A program made the translations under genes and the position numbers. From Euptelea pleiosperma (Eukaryota > Streptophyta > Magnoliopsida > Ranunculales > Eupteleaceae): 64,000 nucleotides of DNA. Shown here one piece after another: positions 51,201-62,905 of the stretch; position 1 is the stretch's first letter, and every line of letters begins with the position of its first letter. The notes under the pieces were generated by a model. It was not told the origin of the DNA. It made no database searches and worked only from the letters and a program-made list of their open reading frames with translations. The stretch spans positions 4,767,259 to 4,831,258 of the forward strand of contig CM068553.1 of assembly GCA_035048495.1 (NCBI GenBank), written 5' to 3'.

Positions 51201-54200
51201 ATTAGCTGACTGGTTGATGGCCAATTGCCACTGCATCAATCTGGTGTGCTTTGCGGGTCATAGCCTGTAGTGGACATAATGGGCATGGCATGATCCACAT
51301 AAGGCTAAATAGTTCTCCGATGAATATTCTTCTACAGATTGGAAAGGTCTACCTCAGAAAATGTGTCATGCACAAGAGAAAGTATGCAAAAGTCTCAACA
51401 AACGGTACCATTAGTTAGTAGATCATAACAAATTTAGCAGAAGTAATTTTTCTCTGGACCACTATTATACCCGGATACTTCAAATGGGTGCCATATCCAC
51501 GTCGGATACTTCCATTTTAAGTGTAAATGTCGTGTCCATACCATGTCGGTCCCGTATCCGGGTAACATAGCTGGACCATATAAGCATGGAAAACTCTGAT
51601 ATGTGGTGTGAAAACAATGAAAAGGAGAAGGTGACACGGGATTGTTTTGGAAATATTAAACAATAATGATAATAAGGATAATTGTATTAAAGAGACAGAA
51701 AACTGCACAAAGAAAGAGACCAAGAAGCAAGTGAAGAAGAACCTCACTCACAACCCAAAAACCTAATGGAAACCAACGCCCTTAAATTCTTTTTAAGGGC
51801 GGCGTCCAAAAGTAGACATAGATTTTATCTTCAAGATAAGTCCATCAAGATCATCGGCCCTATCTTCAAAAGTATGTTTTTTCTTTTCTTTCCATTTCAC
51901 CAAGCAAAAAAGCAAAAGGGAGCAGTTCCAAAATGATGCGTCCTTAAGTGCTGAAAGCTTATACAGATCATATTTGGAGGAGATCAATAAGGTTTGAAGA
52001 AACCACCTATTCTCTCAAAATGTTGAAAGAAAACTGACCAAACTTCCTTTGAATAGCAACAATGTAAACATTGATAAAAAAAAAAAAGCAACAATGTAAT
52101 AGCAGATGGTCCACTAATTCCTCACTACCCTTACACATGAAACACATATTGGGGATCATATTCTCTCTATTAATAAGATGATTTACCATAAGAATTTTGT
52201 TGAGGGTTGCCGTCCAAATGGAAAAAACTACTTTAGACGATTGGGAACCTTTCACAAGAGTCAGAAACCACCTGCATGCTGATGGTACTAAAGCTATGAA
52301 GAAGGATTTCATTGAGAATTTGCCTCTATGATCTAATTTACAAATCCTTCTAGTTGGATAATTTTCACTGTCTTCCATCTTGTCTAGACGGCTAAGAAGC
52401 ATGCCCATGTCATCCAGCTCAATCATTAAGATTTCTTCTCAACCTCAGACTCCACAGGACTCTACATTCTGTTCACACAACACAAGCACTAACCAAAGCA
52501 TCCTAAGAACACTGATAGCACATGTAATATTAGAAAGGCAGACCAAATGGAATTACCCCCAACACCAAATATTGTCCCTCTATCTCTCCTATCAATTTTG
52601 TATCTAACACCAGGTTTGAAATACCTTAGAAATGCCTTTCCAAACTCCGTACCCATAAGATGTTGCAACCCTATTTCTAAACCAGCCATGATTCTTATTG
52701 TTGATACTTGCCTCCAATAATCCCTCTCCATAGAAGCTCATTCTCACCAAACCTCCACCGCCATTTTCTTAATAGTGCCTTGTTCACCTCCTTAAATGGT
52801 CTGATACCAATGCCTGTCTCTCTTGGATTTGCAGATTGCTGCCCACTCCGCTAAATGGTATTTACCTATATCATCCATTACCTTCTAAAGAAAATTCCTA
52901 ACTAATCTCTCAAATATGTTAGTAATGCTAGCTGGAATGGAGAATAGAGACATGAAATGAATGGGAAAACTAGATAGCGTACTTTTGATGAGAGTGATTT
53001 TTCCATATTTGAATAGATATCCTTCCATGACACCAAGCTTCTTTCAAACTTTTCCACGACCGGATCCCAAATGCTTTTTGAACCGAGAGGGAGAGCCAGA
53101 AAAGTATGCAGAAGTTTACCACCTCAACCAAGTTTCTAGTGAACTCAGCCAAAATAACAACTTCATCCACGCCAAAAACGTCGCTATTTGAGAGGTTAGC
53201 ACGTGAGCAAGATACAACCTCAACACATTTAAGAACACATCTGAAGAATCTCAACTGCCTATGGGAGACCTTGGTAAAAAAACTTACATCATCTGCAAAC
53301 TACTGATGAGTGATAACTGGTCCGCATGGCACATTTACCCCCCTTGAATCCTTACAATACCCCTCCTTTTTCTCTTTAGTGAAAGTTACTAAGAGCCTCC
53401 ACAACAATGATGAATAAGAAATGCGATAACAGATCGCCTTGTCTAAGACCTTTGGAGCTTTTAAAGAAGCTGCTGGAGACCCATTCACTAATATGAAAAA
53501 AGAAGCCGATGTGATGCAAACTTGGATCCATTTCCTACACTTCAACTCAAAATCCGTTTTACCAAGCATATAATCCAAAAATTCAAATTTACATGGTCGT
53601 AAGCCTTTTCCATATCAATTTTGTACAAAATTCCTAGATCACCTGACCAAAATTTAGAGTCCTTACATTCGTAAACTATAAGGACCTCGTCCAAGATTTG
53701 CCACCTTTCACAAATGTTCTTGATATGGGGAGATAATAGAGCCCAAAACCTTGTTAACCCTCGTTTCTAGAGCTTTGGAGATAATTTTATAAACAATCTC
53801 CACCGAACTGAATAGAAAAAGATCTTCTGCACCTCCTTTTTTTCAGAATAAGAGCGATAAATCGTAAATGTGCTGTTAGAGCAACAGTCCAGATAAGCCT
53901 CCTCATGGAACTCGAGGACAACCTTCATGAAATCAATACCTATCACATTCCAATAATGATAATAATTTTGAAAGTGCATAAACAGCAAATTTGGTTTCCA
54001 TTCTTAGGGAAGACTTAGTGTTTGAGTTCTCTTTTTTGTTTAACTGTAATATTTTGCAGTGCCAATGGTTCATCCAACTCATTGGCAAAGCAAGATGTCA
54101 ATAGGAAAACTTTGTATATTGGTAATTTTCTTCCCTAGTTTTGAATTTTCTTGATAAACGTTTCCTTAAAAAAAAACAGTTTTTATGTACGCACTAAAAA

Positions 54201-57200
54201 AAAGAAAGAAAGAAGGGTTGCACAACTAAAATAGTTCAACTTTGATGTTAAAATTGTAGGAACAATCCAAGGCTTACATACAATTACTAGCAATCCCCTA
54301 AAAGAGGGTGAAGAAAATTACCACCAGTTCTTTGTTCGAATGATCAATCTCTATCGCCTTTATGGGTTTTGAGTCCTGCTATTCAAAGCTATAATTGGGC
54401 CGACTTTCTTGTATATAAGGAACTCTATACCTATCTTTGTCTTGTTTCTTAACAATTGCTACAACACATATGTGGATATATCCAGCATTGCGCATATGGA
54501 TGCACAGAAATCTTGTGTTAGAGGGCACAATTGTATTGTTTTGGATATCCTGTGCTGATAAGTGAAATGAAAACTAATATACTCTGTTACAAGATGTGAA
54601 ATATTTAGTTTCACTATCATACCAATTTATTAAGAAGTAGTGAGCCTCAGCTACTAACACAACTATAAATTTAAGGTTATTGTTACTAAACTTCAAGGCT
54701 TGTGTACTCTTACTCCTTATTTGATGGTTAAATCTTATTTTATTACTTTTATGAATTTCAGATAGCTCACTCAGCATATGCTGATTCACCTCTGGGACCA
54801 GATGCTTTTCATGAATATGAATCCCTACTTGTCCAAGATTATGAAGAGCTTATCAGGAAGTGTGAAACAAAGGAACATAGTTCACCTCGATTTAGGGAAT
54901 ATAGACATACAGAAGAAAACAACTTCAATGAAAGATTGGCCTCGGAAGATGAAGGTTGGTCACAACTCAATTCGATTGAGGAGGACATCCCTCGCCCTGA
55001 AGCTAGTCCTAGTGGAAGAGATTTAGACAAAACTAACCCAATTAGTTGCAAAGAAGATGGATGGCTAAGATTGGTCGTTTCTGTCCATCATTTTCCTATG
55101 ATTGTGTGTCCCCTTTCACCAAGAGTCTTTGTCTTACCTTCAGAGGGAACAGTTGCCGAAGCATGCTTATCGAACAAACATGAGGATTCCCTTAGCCCCG
55201 GGTTGCCTCCTATAAGTACTGGATTGCCTTCTGATGGCGAGGACACTCCCCCTGGAGCAACTCTTACTGCACATTTTCTTTATCATCTTGCTGCCAAGGT
55301 ATTGAGCTGGCTTAAACATAACCATTACTTGTTTTTTCATTTATCTACTTTTTCATGATAAGTGCTTTCTTTCTTTGCTGTACTGTGACCATAAATTTTG
55401 TTTCCTAAAACATGTAGATGGATCTGAAGATGGAAATATTTTCTCTTGGTGATTTGTCAAAAACCATTGGGAAGATTTTGATGGACATGTCAAGTCTTTA
55501 TGATGTAGGCCGGCGGAAAAAATCAGTGGGTTTATTGCTTATTGACCGTACGCTTGATCTCATCACCCCATGCTGTCATGGGGACACACTTGTTGATCGT
55601 ATGTTCTCATCTCTTCCCCGTAGGGAAAGAACAACATCCTCTTCTCATGTAATCCAAAACAAACATGGCTCTGCTAGTTTACAGCGTGCTCCGCTTGATG
55701 TTCAGATACCACTGGGAAGAATTTTCAGCAAAGAAGAACCCGTAACAGATGACATTCGACTGGCAGAAAGAATGGAAGCTTTTACATGTGGTTGGAATTC
55801 AAGTAACTCTGGGTCTCAAACCGCTGGTCTGATTGATCTTAGCAGCAGAATTCTTGGTGAAAGTTGTGGACAAACTGATTTTGGGTCTCTCAGTGGATCT
55901 TTTGTCTCTACTGATAATTTTCAGGGAACACAATACTTGGAAGCTATAGTGGATAGAAGAACAAAAGATGGGGCCTTACTGATAAAGAAGTGGCTCCAAG
56001 AAATTCTACGCCGGGAAAAAGTGTCTGTAAATGTGAGAACTCGCCAAGGTTTTACAACTGGAGAGTTGCATTCTATGGTTAAAGCTCTAACAAAAGACCA
56101 GTCATCTTTAGTGAGAAACAGAGGGATTATTCAACTAGCGGTAGCTGCAGGGCTTGCTCTGAGTGAACCTAATAGTTCCCGGTGGGATGCATTTGTTAGT
56201 GCTGAGAGGATACTGAGCGTAAGTGCTGGAGATACGAGTCAGAGTCTTTCTGCTCAAATTCGTGATCTCATCAATATGAGCGTTTTAGTGAGACCCAATG
56301 AACAGGAGAACCGAAAAATGGAATCTTCCCGAGGTCTTCTTTCTTTCCAAGATGCACTGCTCCTAGCAATCACTGGATATATTTTGGCCGGTGAAAATTT
56401 TCCAACATCTGGGTCTGATGGTCCATTTTCTTGGGAAGAGGAGCATTCCTTGAAGGAAGCTATTGTGGACGCAGTAATTGAAAATCCAGCAGCCGCAAAG
56501 TTGAAGTTCCTTCGTGGTATAGAGGAAGAGCTTGAAGCCAACTTAAACAAGATCAACTCTGAGAAGCCCAAGGAAGATTCTTCGAATCAATCAACAATTG
56601 ATGATTTTGATGATGACCAGTGGGGTGACTGGGGCAATGAAGATACAGATAATAATATCGAACAAGTATATGGTGACATGCAACTGAAGTTGGAGTTGCG
56701 CGATAGGGTGGATAACCTTTTCAAATTCTTTCACAGATTATCCAGTTTGAAGAGGAGGAATGTAACATTAAGAGAAGGGCCAAGTAACTTCGGTGGCGAT
56801 CCTTACATGGGCAAAGGATTGCTTTATAAACTTCTTACAATGGTGCTGAGCAAGTACGAAGTACCTGGGTTGGAGTACCATTCCTCTACAGTTGGACGGC
56901 TTTTTAAAAGTGGATTTGGTAGATTTGGCCTTGGACAGGTACAACTTTCTGCACCCATGGCTTTTCAAAGTTTGATCTAGTTTCCTATATAGCGAAATAT
57001 AGCCTGGGGCAGTCACTGTCGAAGGGTGCAGGGACAGGGTTTTCTGCCATGTGGAGGAATGATGCGGCCAGTCCAGACTGTTCATCTAATAGAGGACCTC
57101 CTTCCACATGAACAGGACTCTCATCCACTTGGCCCCTATACACCCGTGCATTGAACTTTTCCCATGACTAACTGCCGCCGAATATTTTAACTTCTTTAAA

Positions 57201-57849
57201 TTAAAAGATATTGACAAAAGGAGCTCTATTTTTGCGTGAAAGATGCTCATTGGGGTGAAGCTTGCAATGTGGAGGGGGTGAGGTGACAGAACAGGTGGAC
57301 CCTTTGGTCATGCCACCTCAACTGCCACATTAAATTTCTGTCACTGTAGGATTCAAGTTCTGCAGTAATGGCGCAGAAAAACCGGAACCTTTATATATTT
57401 GCTAAGCTGTGATTTACAAACTTTGCAGGCAAAACCAAGTCTCAGTGACCAAAGGATTATTCTGGTTTTTGTTGTGGGGGGCATCAATGGTCACGAGGTA
57501 TGAACTTTTCAACTTTGTATTTTTGTAATGTTTAAATCACAAAACTTGCATTCTTTTGGTTCCAATCCATTTCGATTGAATTTTTTTTACTTGTGATTTC
57601 AGATCCAAACTCGTAAGTTTATTTTTCTGATCTTCCTTTCCCCTGCAAGTTCATAAATTAGAAGAAATTCTTGTACATTCTTCAGAGTTATGATAGTTGA
57701 TCTTCCCTTTGTATTTAAAGGTCCTTGAAGCTCGGGAGGCATTGTCAGAAAGCGGGAGACCAGATATAGAGTTAATTATCGGTGGTACGACTCTTCTAAC
57801 TCCAGATGACATGTTTGATTTGCTGTTGGGTTCTTCAAGCTACATTTAA
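48238..57849 (+). CDS. MIP3: MIP3, Sec1/Munc18-like subunit of the MAG2 ER tethering complex
   Basis: Seven coding exons join in phase 0: 48238-48285, 49524-49667, 50722-50871, 54762-55298, 55418-56938, 57429-57497 and 57721-57849, giving 865 residues. The whole protein is a Sec1-family fold of the SCFD2 type. Recognisable blocks are [58 protein letters not shown] text spanning the exon 4/5 join, [80 protein letters not shown] and the tail [15 protein letters not shown]. An acidic insert with WGDWGNED lies near residue 690. In Arabidopsis, MIP3 works with MAG2, MIP1 and MIP2 in Golgi-to-ER retrieval and export of seed storage protein precursors. The start at 48238 gives the family's MA.(V/A)DV.KSC.DSI beginning. 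Confidence 0.95.
48500..49215 (+). repeat. Three direct repeats of ~230-250 bp in MIP3 intron 1
   Basis: Copies begin near 48500, 48753 and 48981, each with TTTTGCTAC(A/T)CTGATTTTGG, GGCCTGGTAT, TTTTTTAGGAACTTC, CTCCTAGGTTGAACTTTTGC-like text and GTGCATTTGATCTAAAA. Copies 2 and 3 have a 228-bp period and are nearly identical; copy 1 is more diverged. Confidence 0.9.
50085..50290 (+). mobile_element. LINE 3'-end fragment in MIP3 intron 2
   Basis: The plus-strand frame reads [20 protein letters not shown], then [10 protein letters not shown], a stop, and [20 protein letters not shown]. This RGRP..W.EV.R.D...L.E.MA.D..EWR.RI..ADP string is the usual C-terminal end of a plant LINE ORF2. The stop codon shows it is dead. 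A related tail lies at 18750-18840. Confidence 0.65.
51640..53990 (-). mobile_element. L1-type LINE, 5'-truncated and decayed, in MIP3 intron 3
   Basis: Minus-strand frames, in order from 53990 downward, match an L1 ORF2: [50 protein letters not shown] (about 53570-53640), [12 protein letters not shown], the catalytic FADD at 53299-53288, [20 protein letters not shown]. The zinc-binding RT tail follows ([20 protein letters not shown] and [19 protein letters not shown], 52007-52426), then [20 protein letters not shown]. Stops and frameshifts interrupt it. Its 3' edge is approximate and no poly-A tail or target duplication was found. It accounts for more than half of the 3.9-kb intron and is antisense to MIP3. 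Confidence 0.85.
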
Positions 57850-58940
57850 TCCCTACCAACAGTTTTGAAGTAAAAGAAAAAAAAAAGTATAATATTCGCC
57901 ATTGTGCGATGTTTTGTAACATTCCATGTGATATACCTCCGAGTTGTAGGAAGTTCATGTTTCAATTTAACCATTACCCGATTGTAAATGCCAAATTGGC
58001 TCTCGAAAAGAAAAAAAAAAACGGAAGAACTCCCAAGTGTTGGCCCATAAAATGGATAGTTCAGATCCACATTACAGAATGCAATTTTCATAACATTAAT
58101 CGTTGAAGAATTTTACCTCCAATTTTTAAAATTTGAGATGTCATGGGTCTAGTTTTACATGATTTTGATGTACATTTTATTAGGTGGGTAATCTGGGGTT
58201 TGACCTATGCCCTCATGGTTGTGGTGATGAACCTCAATCAATTGGTCTAATTGTCAAATGATGGGCACCGAAGTCCAGCCCGCATCGGACTAGGCTTGGC
58301 TGCGTCCAGAGGCCTGTGGACTGGCTAGGGCCTGAGGTTGAGAACTGATACATAGGTCCAGCCCGCTTACCTATTCTTTTTGCCGGGCTTGGGTAATGGG
58401 TATCACTTGTTTTTGCCACGGGCTCCGGACCTCCGGTTAGCCTTAGTTACTTAAGTTCCAAGCTGAAGTCTGCTTACCCCGACCTGGCCCGGCCCGTGTG
58501 CACCCCTACATGGGATGCACCATTTGGTTGCTCCCATTAATATATTTACTCTGAAGTTGATTTTTTCAGATGGACTAGTGGAAGGCCCTTGAAGGGGCTT
58601 TCTTTTTTTACGGGCACCCACGTCTTTAAGCTGGACACCCACTCTCTATTTTTTTTTGGACAAAAAAGCCCTCCTCCCGTTTGGGCACCCACTTCATCTT
58701 CTCCAACAGGCAACACCACCATCACCCGCGGGCCGCAACCCCTACCCCCACCTCCCTTCTCTCTCTTTTTCTTATCAACCGCACCTCCTCCCGTGGGCTT
58801 GTGGCGTCCTTTAAAATCATGGAACTAAAAAAGCTAGAATCCAAAGTCTTGCAAGAAGATGGCAATTTATTTCGATCTCAAAGAAAGACAATGCCGCTAA
58901 TGCCCACGTCACGTTCGAGTCACCTCGTCTCCCTCCAAAG
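57850..58940. other. MIP3 3' flank and spacer
   Basis: The first ~200 bases are probably 3'-UTR. From 58230 to 58510 GGCCCGG/CCGGGCC-type words (ATTGTCAAATGATGGGCACC at the left, CTGGCCCGGCCCGTGTGCAC and CCCCTACATGGG at the right) suggest a decayed hAT-like repeat, similar in style to 6590-6720. The frames in 58589-58992 are low-complexity (Pro/Ser) and not convincing genes. Confidence 0.4.
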
Positions 58941-59289
58941 GAGTAAAACTTTGATGACAGGGCTCAATATGAGCTACGTGCCACAATCTTAGAGGACTCT
59001 GACCGTATGGATGTTTTTCTAATACCTAGGTGGACGTACAAACTAAAAATCAGTTTGATTAGCGATTCCAAACCCTTGGATCTTTGTAACTCAAATAATG
59101 GTCAATAATGCTCAAATTCCCACGGTTAATATCAACCCACAAATAATTCCAATCCAAAGCCTAGAAATCACTAATGGGGTGATTTTTGGTTTGTACATCT
59201 CCCTAGGGATTGGAAAAACATCCATACGGTCAGAGTCCTCTAAGATTGTGGCACGTGGCTTGTATTAAGCTGTCATCAAAGTTTTACTC
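58941..59289. mobile_element. ACGTGGC-family MITE with clear terminal repeats
   Basis: The left end GAGTAAAACTTTGATGACAG and the right end CTGTCATCAAAGTTTTACTC are exact inverted repeats of 20 bp. Inside are GAGCTACGTGCCACAAT and GGCACGTGGCTTGTAT (CACGTG 59252-59257), and the ATCAG..TGATTAG core. Flanks CCTCCAAAG and CGAACGAAG agree at only 5 of 9 positions, so the duplication has decayed or was never exact. Confidence 0.9.
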
Positions 59290-59897
59290 CGAACGAAGAA
59301 TTAAAAAAACCAAAATAATATGAAGTAGATAAGGGTCTCTACTTGCCACGATTTGTGATCTCACATCTCCAACTGTGACAGGTCTATATAGAAATTATTG
59401 TATGGACCTCTGATCCACCATCTTTGATGGATCGTAGCCTTCATTTGGTACATCTGTCCTATTAACAATCAAACTTAACTGGAGGATAGATCAGCAAATC
59501 ATCTATTGTGAAGATGGGCTACCACAACATTTCTTCCAAATGGTCGACAGAAAAAGTTCAACTAGCCTTATAGACTATAAGCCATCTAAGATGTACCCCA
59601 CTTATTCGACGGTGGAGATCAATTAACTGGTGACCCACTAAACCATCCATGCATTCCAAGGGCAATTTAGCAAGTTCTTAAACAATCTAGATGTTTGGAT
59701 TGTCAATTTCAAAAAATGTTTATTTAAAAAAATAATTTTCTGAAAAATATATTTTTGAAAATGTGTTTTTCTTAGAATCATCATTAATGCAAATGTCTTT
59801 ATCTTCACTTAGTGGGCCCCACCACTATAATGTCTTTATTTTCTTTTTGAAGAGTACTTCTACCAAAAACTGTTTCTTTATTTATAATGTTCATTGA
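59290..59897. other. Spacer, no recognised feature
   Basis: I see no gene, no repeat ends and no promoter-like sequence. Confidence 0.4.
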
Positions 59898-59909
59898 GCT
59901 AGCAAAATT

Positions 59910-60109
59910 ACACCCAACATGGCAGCTCAAATGGTTGGTGTGTATCCTCCTCTTTCGAGAGGTCGTGGGGTCAAACCCACACAGGTAGATTTCCTCTTTG
60001 GAGCAGTGTGCCAGGAGTCGAAATTCCCTTTACTGGCTTGATTGGGTCCGTACAGGTTTCACCTGCTAATCCGTGAGGAACGGTGACTACAAAGGAAAAA
60101 AAAAAACGG
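59910..60109 (+). mobile_element. SINE, family C, with perfect 12-bp target duplication
   Basis: GCTAGCAAAATT flanks both sides (59898-59909 and 60110-60121). The head has GGCAGCTCAAATGGTTGGTG (A-box-like) and GTGGGGTCAAACCCACAC (B-box-like). The body reads CAGGAGTCGAAATTCCC, TTGATTGGGTCCGTACAGGT and ACGGTGACTAC, ending in an A-rich tail at 60091-60106. All hallmarks of a tRNA-derived retroposon are present. Confidence 0.9.
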
Positions 60110-60282
60110 GCTAGCAAAATTTAAAAAAGTCTTTTTAATTCAAAAAACATCTTTCAGATATTATTTTGAAAAAGTCTTCTGTTGGGGAAAGAAAAAAGGA
60201 TTTTTACAAGTCTAAAATTGGCGAACCAAACACCCCTACAGAGGTTCAATCAATGATTAACGTTAGATTGACCATGTGACAG

Positions 60283-60668
60283 AGACGTACAACTTTGATG
60301 ACAGAATTCTGTCATCGAGGCCAGTGACAGGGCGCACTATGAGCCACGTGGCATACTCTTATAGGACTCTGACCGTATGGATGTTTGGCCAATCCCCAGG
60401 TGGACCTATACCAAAAATCAGCCCGATTAGTAATTTCTAGGCGTTGGATTGGAATTATTTTCATGGGTTGATTTTAACAGTCGGAATTTGAGCATTATTT
60501 CAGGTACAAAGATCCAAAGGTTTAAAATCACTAATCAAGCAGATTTTTGGTTTATTGGTCCATCTAGGATTGGCCAAACATCCATACGGTCAGAGTCCTC
60601 TAAGAGTGCACCACGTGGTTATAAGGATTGGCCTCGATGACAGGGCCTATTATAAAGGTTTTACTCCC
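60283..60668. mobile_element. ACGTGGC-family MITE at the LSI2-like promoter
   Basis: It has AACTTTGATGACAGAATTCT on the left and the complement of GGTTTTACTC on the right. GCCACGTGGC lies at 60343-60352 (CACGTG 60345-60350) and CCACGTGG at 60611-60618 (CACGTG 60612-60617). The inverted core is complete, and a CAGTGACAGGGCGCAC subterminal region matches 38070. It ends directly at the CT-rich leader of the next gene. Confidence 0.85.
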
Positions 60669-60679
60669 CCAGATGATCC

Positions 60680-61325
60680 TCTCTCTCTCTCTCTCTAAAA
60701 ATTCTGACCCAGGTTAGAATCTACCTTCTTATTTTGCTTATTCACTCCATTTTATATGATTTCGAGAAATTTTTTGATTCTGGCTTGTTGGGTTTTCTTG
60801 AAAGTGGCTTTAGTTTCCTATACTGTAAGTTGCAGACTCTAGAAAGTTAGTTTTCCATTTCATGCTTTTTCTTGTTTAAAAATTGATGTTAGGATAAATG
60901 GGAATTGTAGAAACTGGGAAAAAGTTCAGTTGTGTTTGAATTTCATGGCCATTTGAATCTTGGGTTCTTGTTTTAAGAGGGTTTAGCATTGTGAAGTATT
61001 GGTAGAAAGTCAACCAGAGTTTGCATGTGAACTAACTTGTAATACTTTGTTGTGAACTTTAATTTTTTTTTTGCTGTTTCTATTTTAATTTTTAGCTTTT
61101 TTGGGTCATTAGGATCTTAGGAAAAATTCCAAGTTCTAGAGAATCTGTGATCTTTGTCTTAATTCTGTCTTTCTTGTCTGCTTATATTCACATTGCTTTC
61201 CCCTTCTCTTTTCTGTGTTGTCGAAACTCTCCATGTGAGCAATTTATAGAATTCTCCTGCATTGATTTTCTTGGGTTTTAGATTTTCTTTCTGAAAGAGA
61301 TTCTAAGCTTCAAAAGTTGCAGAAG
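60680..61325 (+). promoter_or_regulatory. 5' leader of the LSI2-like gene with intron
   Basis: A (CT)n leader (60680-60698) leads to a donor at 60715 (CCCAG then GTTAGA). A likely acceptor AGTTGCAG ends at 61322, three bases before the ATG. That would be a 608-bp leader intron. The first exon therefore abuts the MITE that ends at 60668. Confidence 0.5.
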
Positions 61326-62905
61326 ATGGCCATGGCTACAACTGTAAAAGTAGTTCTAGGCTCAATTGCCTTTGCAATCTTCTGGGTATTGGCTGTTTTC
61401 CCTGCTGTTCCTTTCCTACCCATTGGAAGGACTGCAGGGTCTCTTCTAGGGGCTATGCTCATGGTCATCTTTGGAGTCATAACCCCTGACCAAGCTTACG
61501 CCGCAATTGACCTTCCAATTCTTGGCCTTCTCTTCGGGACGATGGTCGTGAGTGTCTATCTTGAAAGAGCTGATATGTTCAAGTACTTGGGCAAATTTCT
61601 GTCGTGGAGGAGCCAAGGTGCCAAAGATTTGCTCTGCCGAATCTGCCTCGTTTCTGCTATTTCAAGTGCTTTGTTCACCAATGACACCTGTTGCGTCGTT
61701 CTGACTGAATTTGTACTGAAGATTGCTAGGCAGAACAACCTCCCACCTCATCCATTCCTATTAGCCCTGGCGTCAAGTGCGAATATTGGATCTTCCGCAA
61801 CTCCGATCGGTAACCCCCAGAATTTAGTAATAGCTGTCCTGAGTAAGATTTCTTTTGGGCAATTCTTAAACAGGATTCTCCCTGCAATGCTTGTGGGAGT
61901 AGTCATCAATGCCTTAATTCTTCTATGCATGTTTTGGAGGTTGTTATCTGTTGATAAGGATGAAGAAGATGCTGCCATGGAAGTGGTTGCAGAGGAGGAT
62001 GTGGCTTCCCATCGGTTCTCGCCTGCTACAATGTCGCATCTCACATCCTTGAATTCTCACGAGTGGAGCTCTGCATTGGACGCTATGAACAGCTCACCAG
62101 CGGTGAATGGGGATTTGGGGCGTGTGGAGACACTTAGAAACCGAATAAGTTCTAGTGTGAATGATATACAGAGAGCTTCAAGTGGTGGAGTTGAGTCCAC
62201 AAGGAATTCAAATGCATTGCAGGAGGCAACAGGTGATGTTGGTTTATCTGAGGAACGTGATGCTTCAAGGAGGGTTGTTAGGAGCCCCATGATGATGAAT
62301 GGTTCAAGAGATGCAGATTCTATTCAGTCTTCGGAGGAAAAGCAATGGAAATGGAAGCCGTTGTTGTGGAAGACAAGTGTCTACCTTGTTACCATAGGAA
62401 TGTTGGTTTCTTTGGTGATGGGTCTAAACATGTCATGGACTGCAATCACTGCTGCACTCGCTCTTGTGGTTCTTGATTTCAAGGATGCCCGACCATGCCT
62501 AGAGAAGGTAAAAGTTGCAATCATAATGCTCAATCTTCTTATTGGTACTGAGACAGAAGTATTTGTTTGTTTATTTGTGTTTTCTTCTCCTTGCTTGAAG
62601 CATACAGATATTTTTGAGATCTTTTGGTTACTGGTTTCTGGTCGATCTTGCTTATGGGTGCTTAATGCTTTTGGAGCAGTAAACAATGTTTAATTGTCTC
62701 TGCATCTTGTACCAGGTTTCATATTCACTCTTGATATTCTTTTGTGGGATGTTTATCACGGTCGATGGCTTTAACAAGACAGGAATACCGAGCACTGTTT
62801 GGGATTCCACGGAACCTTATGCACGGATTGATCACGTTAGTGGGATTGTAGTGCTCGCCCTTGTCATACTTGTCCTCTCAAACTTCGCTTCGAATGTACC
62901 TACTG
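61326..62905 (+). CDS. LSI2: LSI2-like silicon/arsenite efflux transporter (3' end outside window)
   Basis: Exon 1 (61326-62507, 394 codons) and exon 2 (62716-62905, 63 codons plus one base) join in phase. The C-terminal exon(s) lie past 64000. The ATG at 61326 gives [20 protein letters not shown], as in the family. Conserved blocks are [80 protein letters not shown] and [20 protein letters not shown], then [16 protein letters not shown] hydrophilic Ser/Glu-rich loop of about 140 residues (from about 210) separates two membrane bundles. LSI2 proteins belong to the ArsB/NhaD-like ion transporter superfamily and export silicic acid, and in rice also arsenite, from root cells by proton exchange. 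Substrate here is inferred from the family. Exon 2 ends in NVPT plus one base, as expected for continuation. Confidence 0.9.

Noticed and set aside
58589..58992. Pro/Ser-rich frames after MIP3
   Set aside because: They are low-complexity frames in spacer DNA, with no conserved motif and no splice support.
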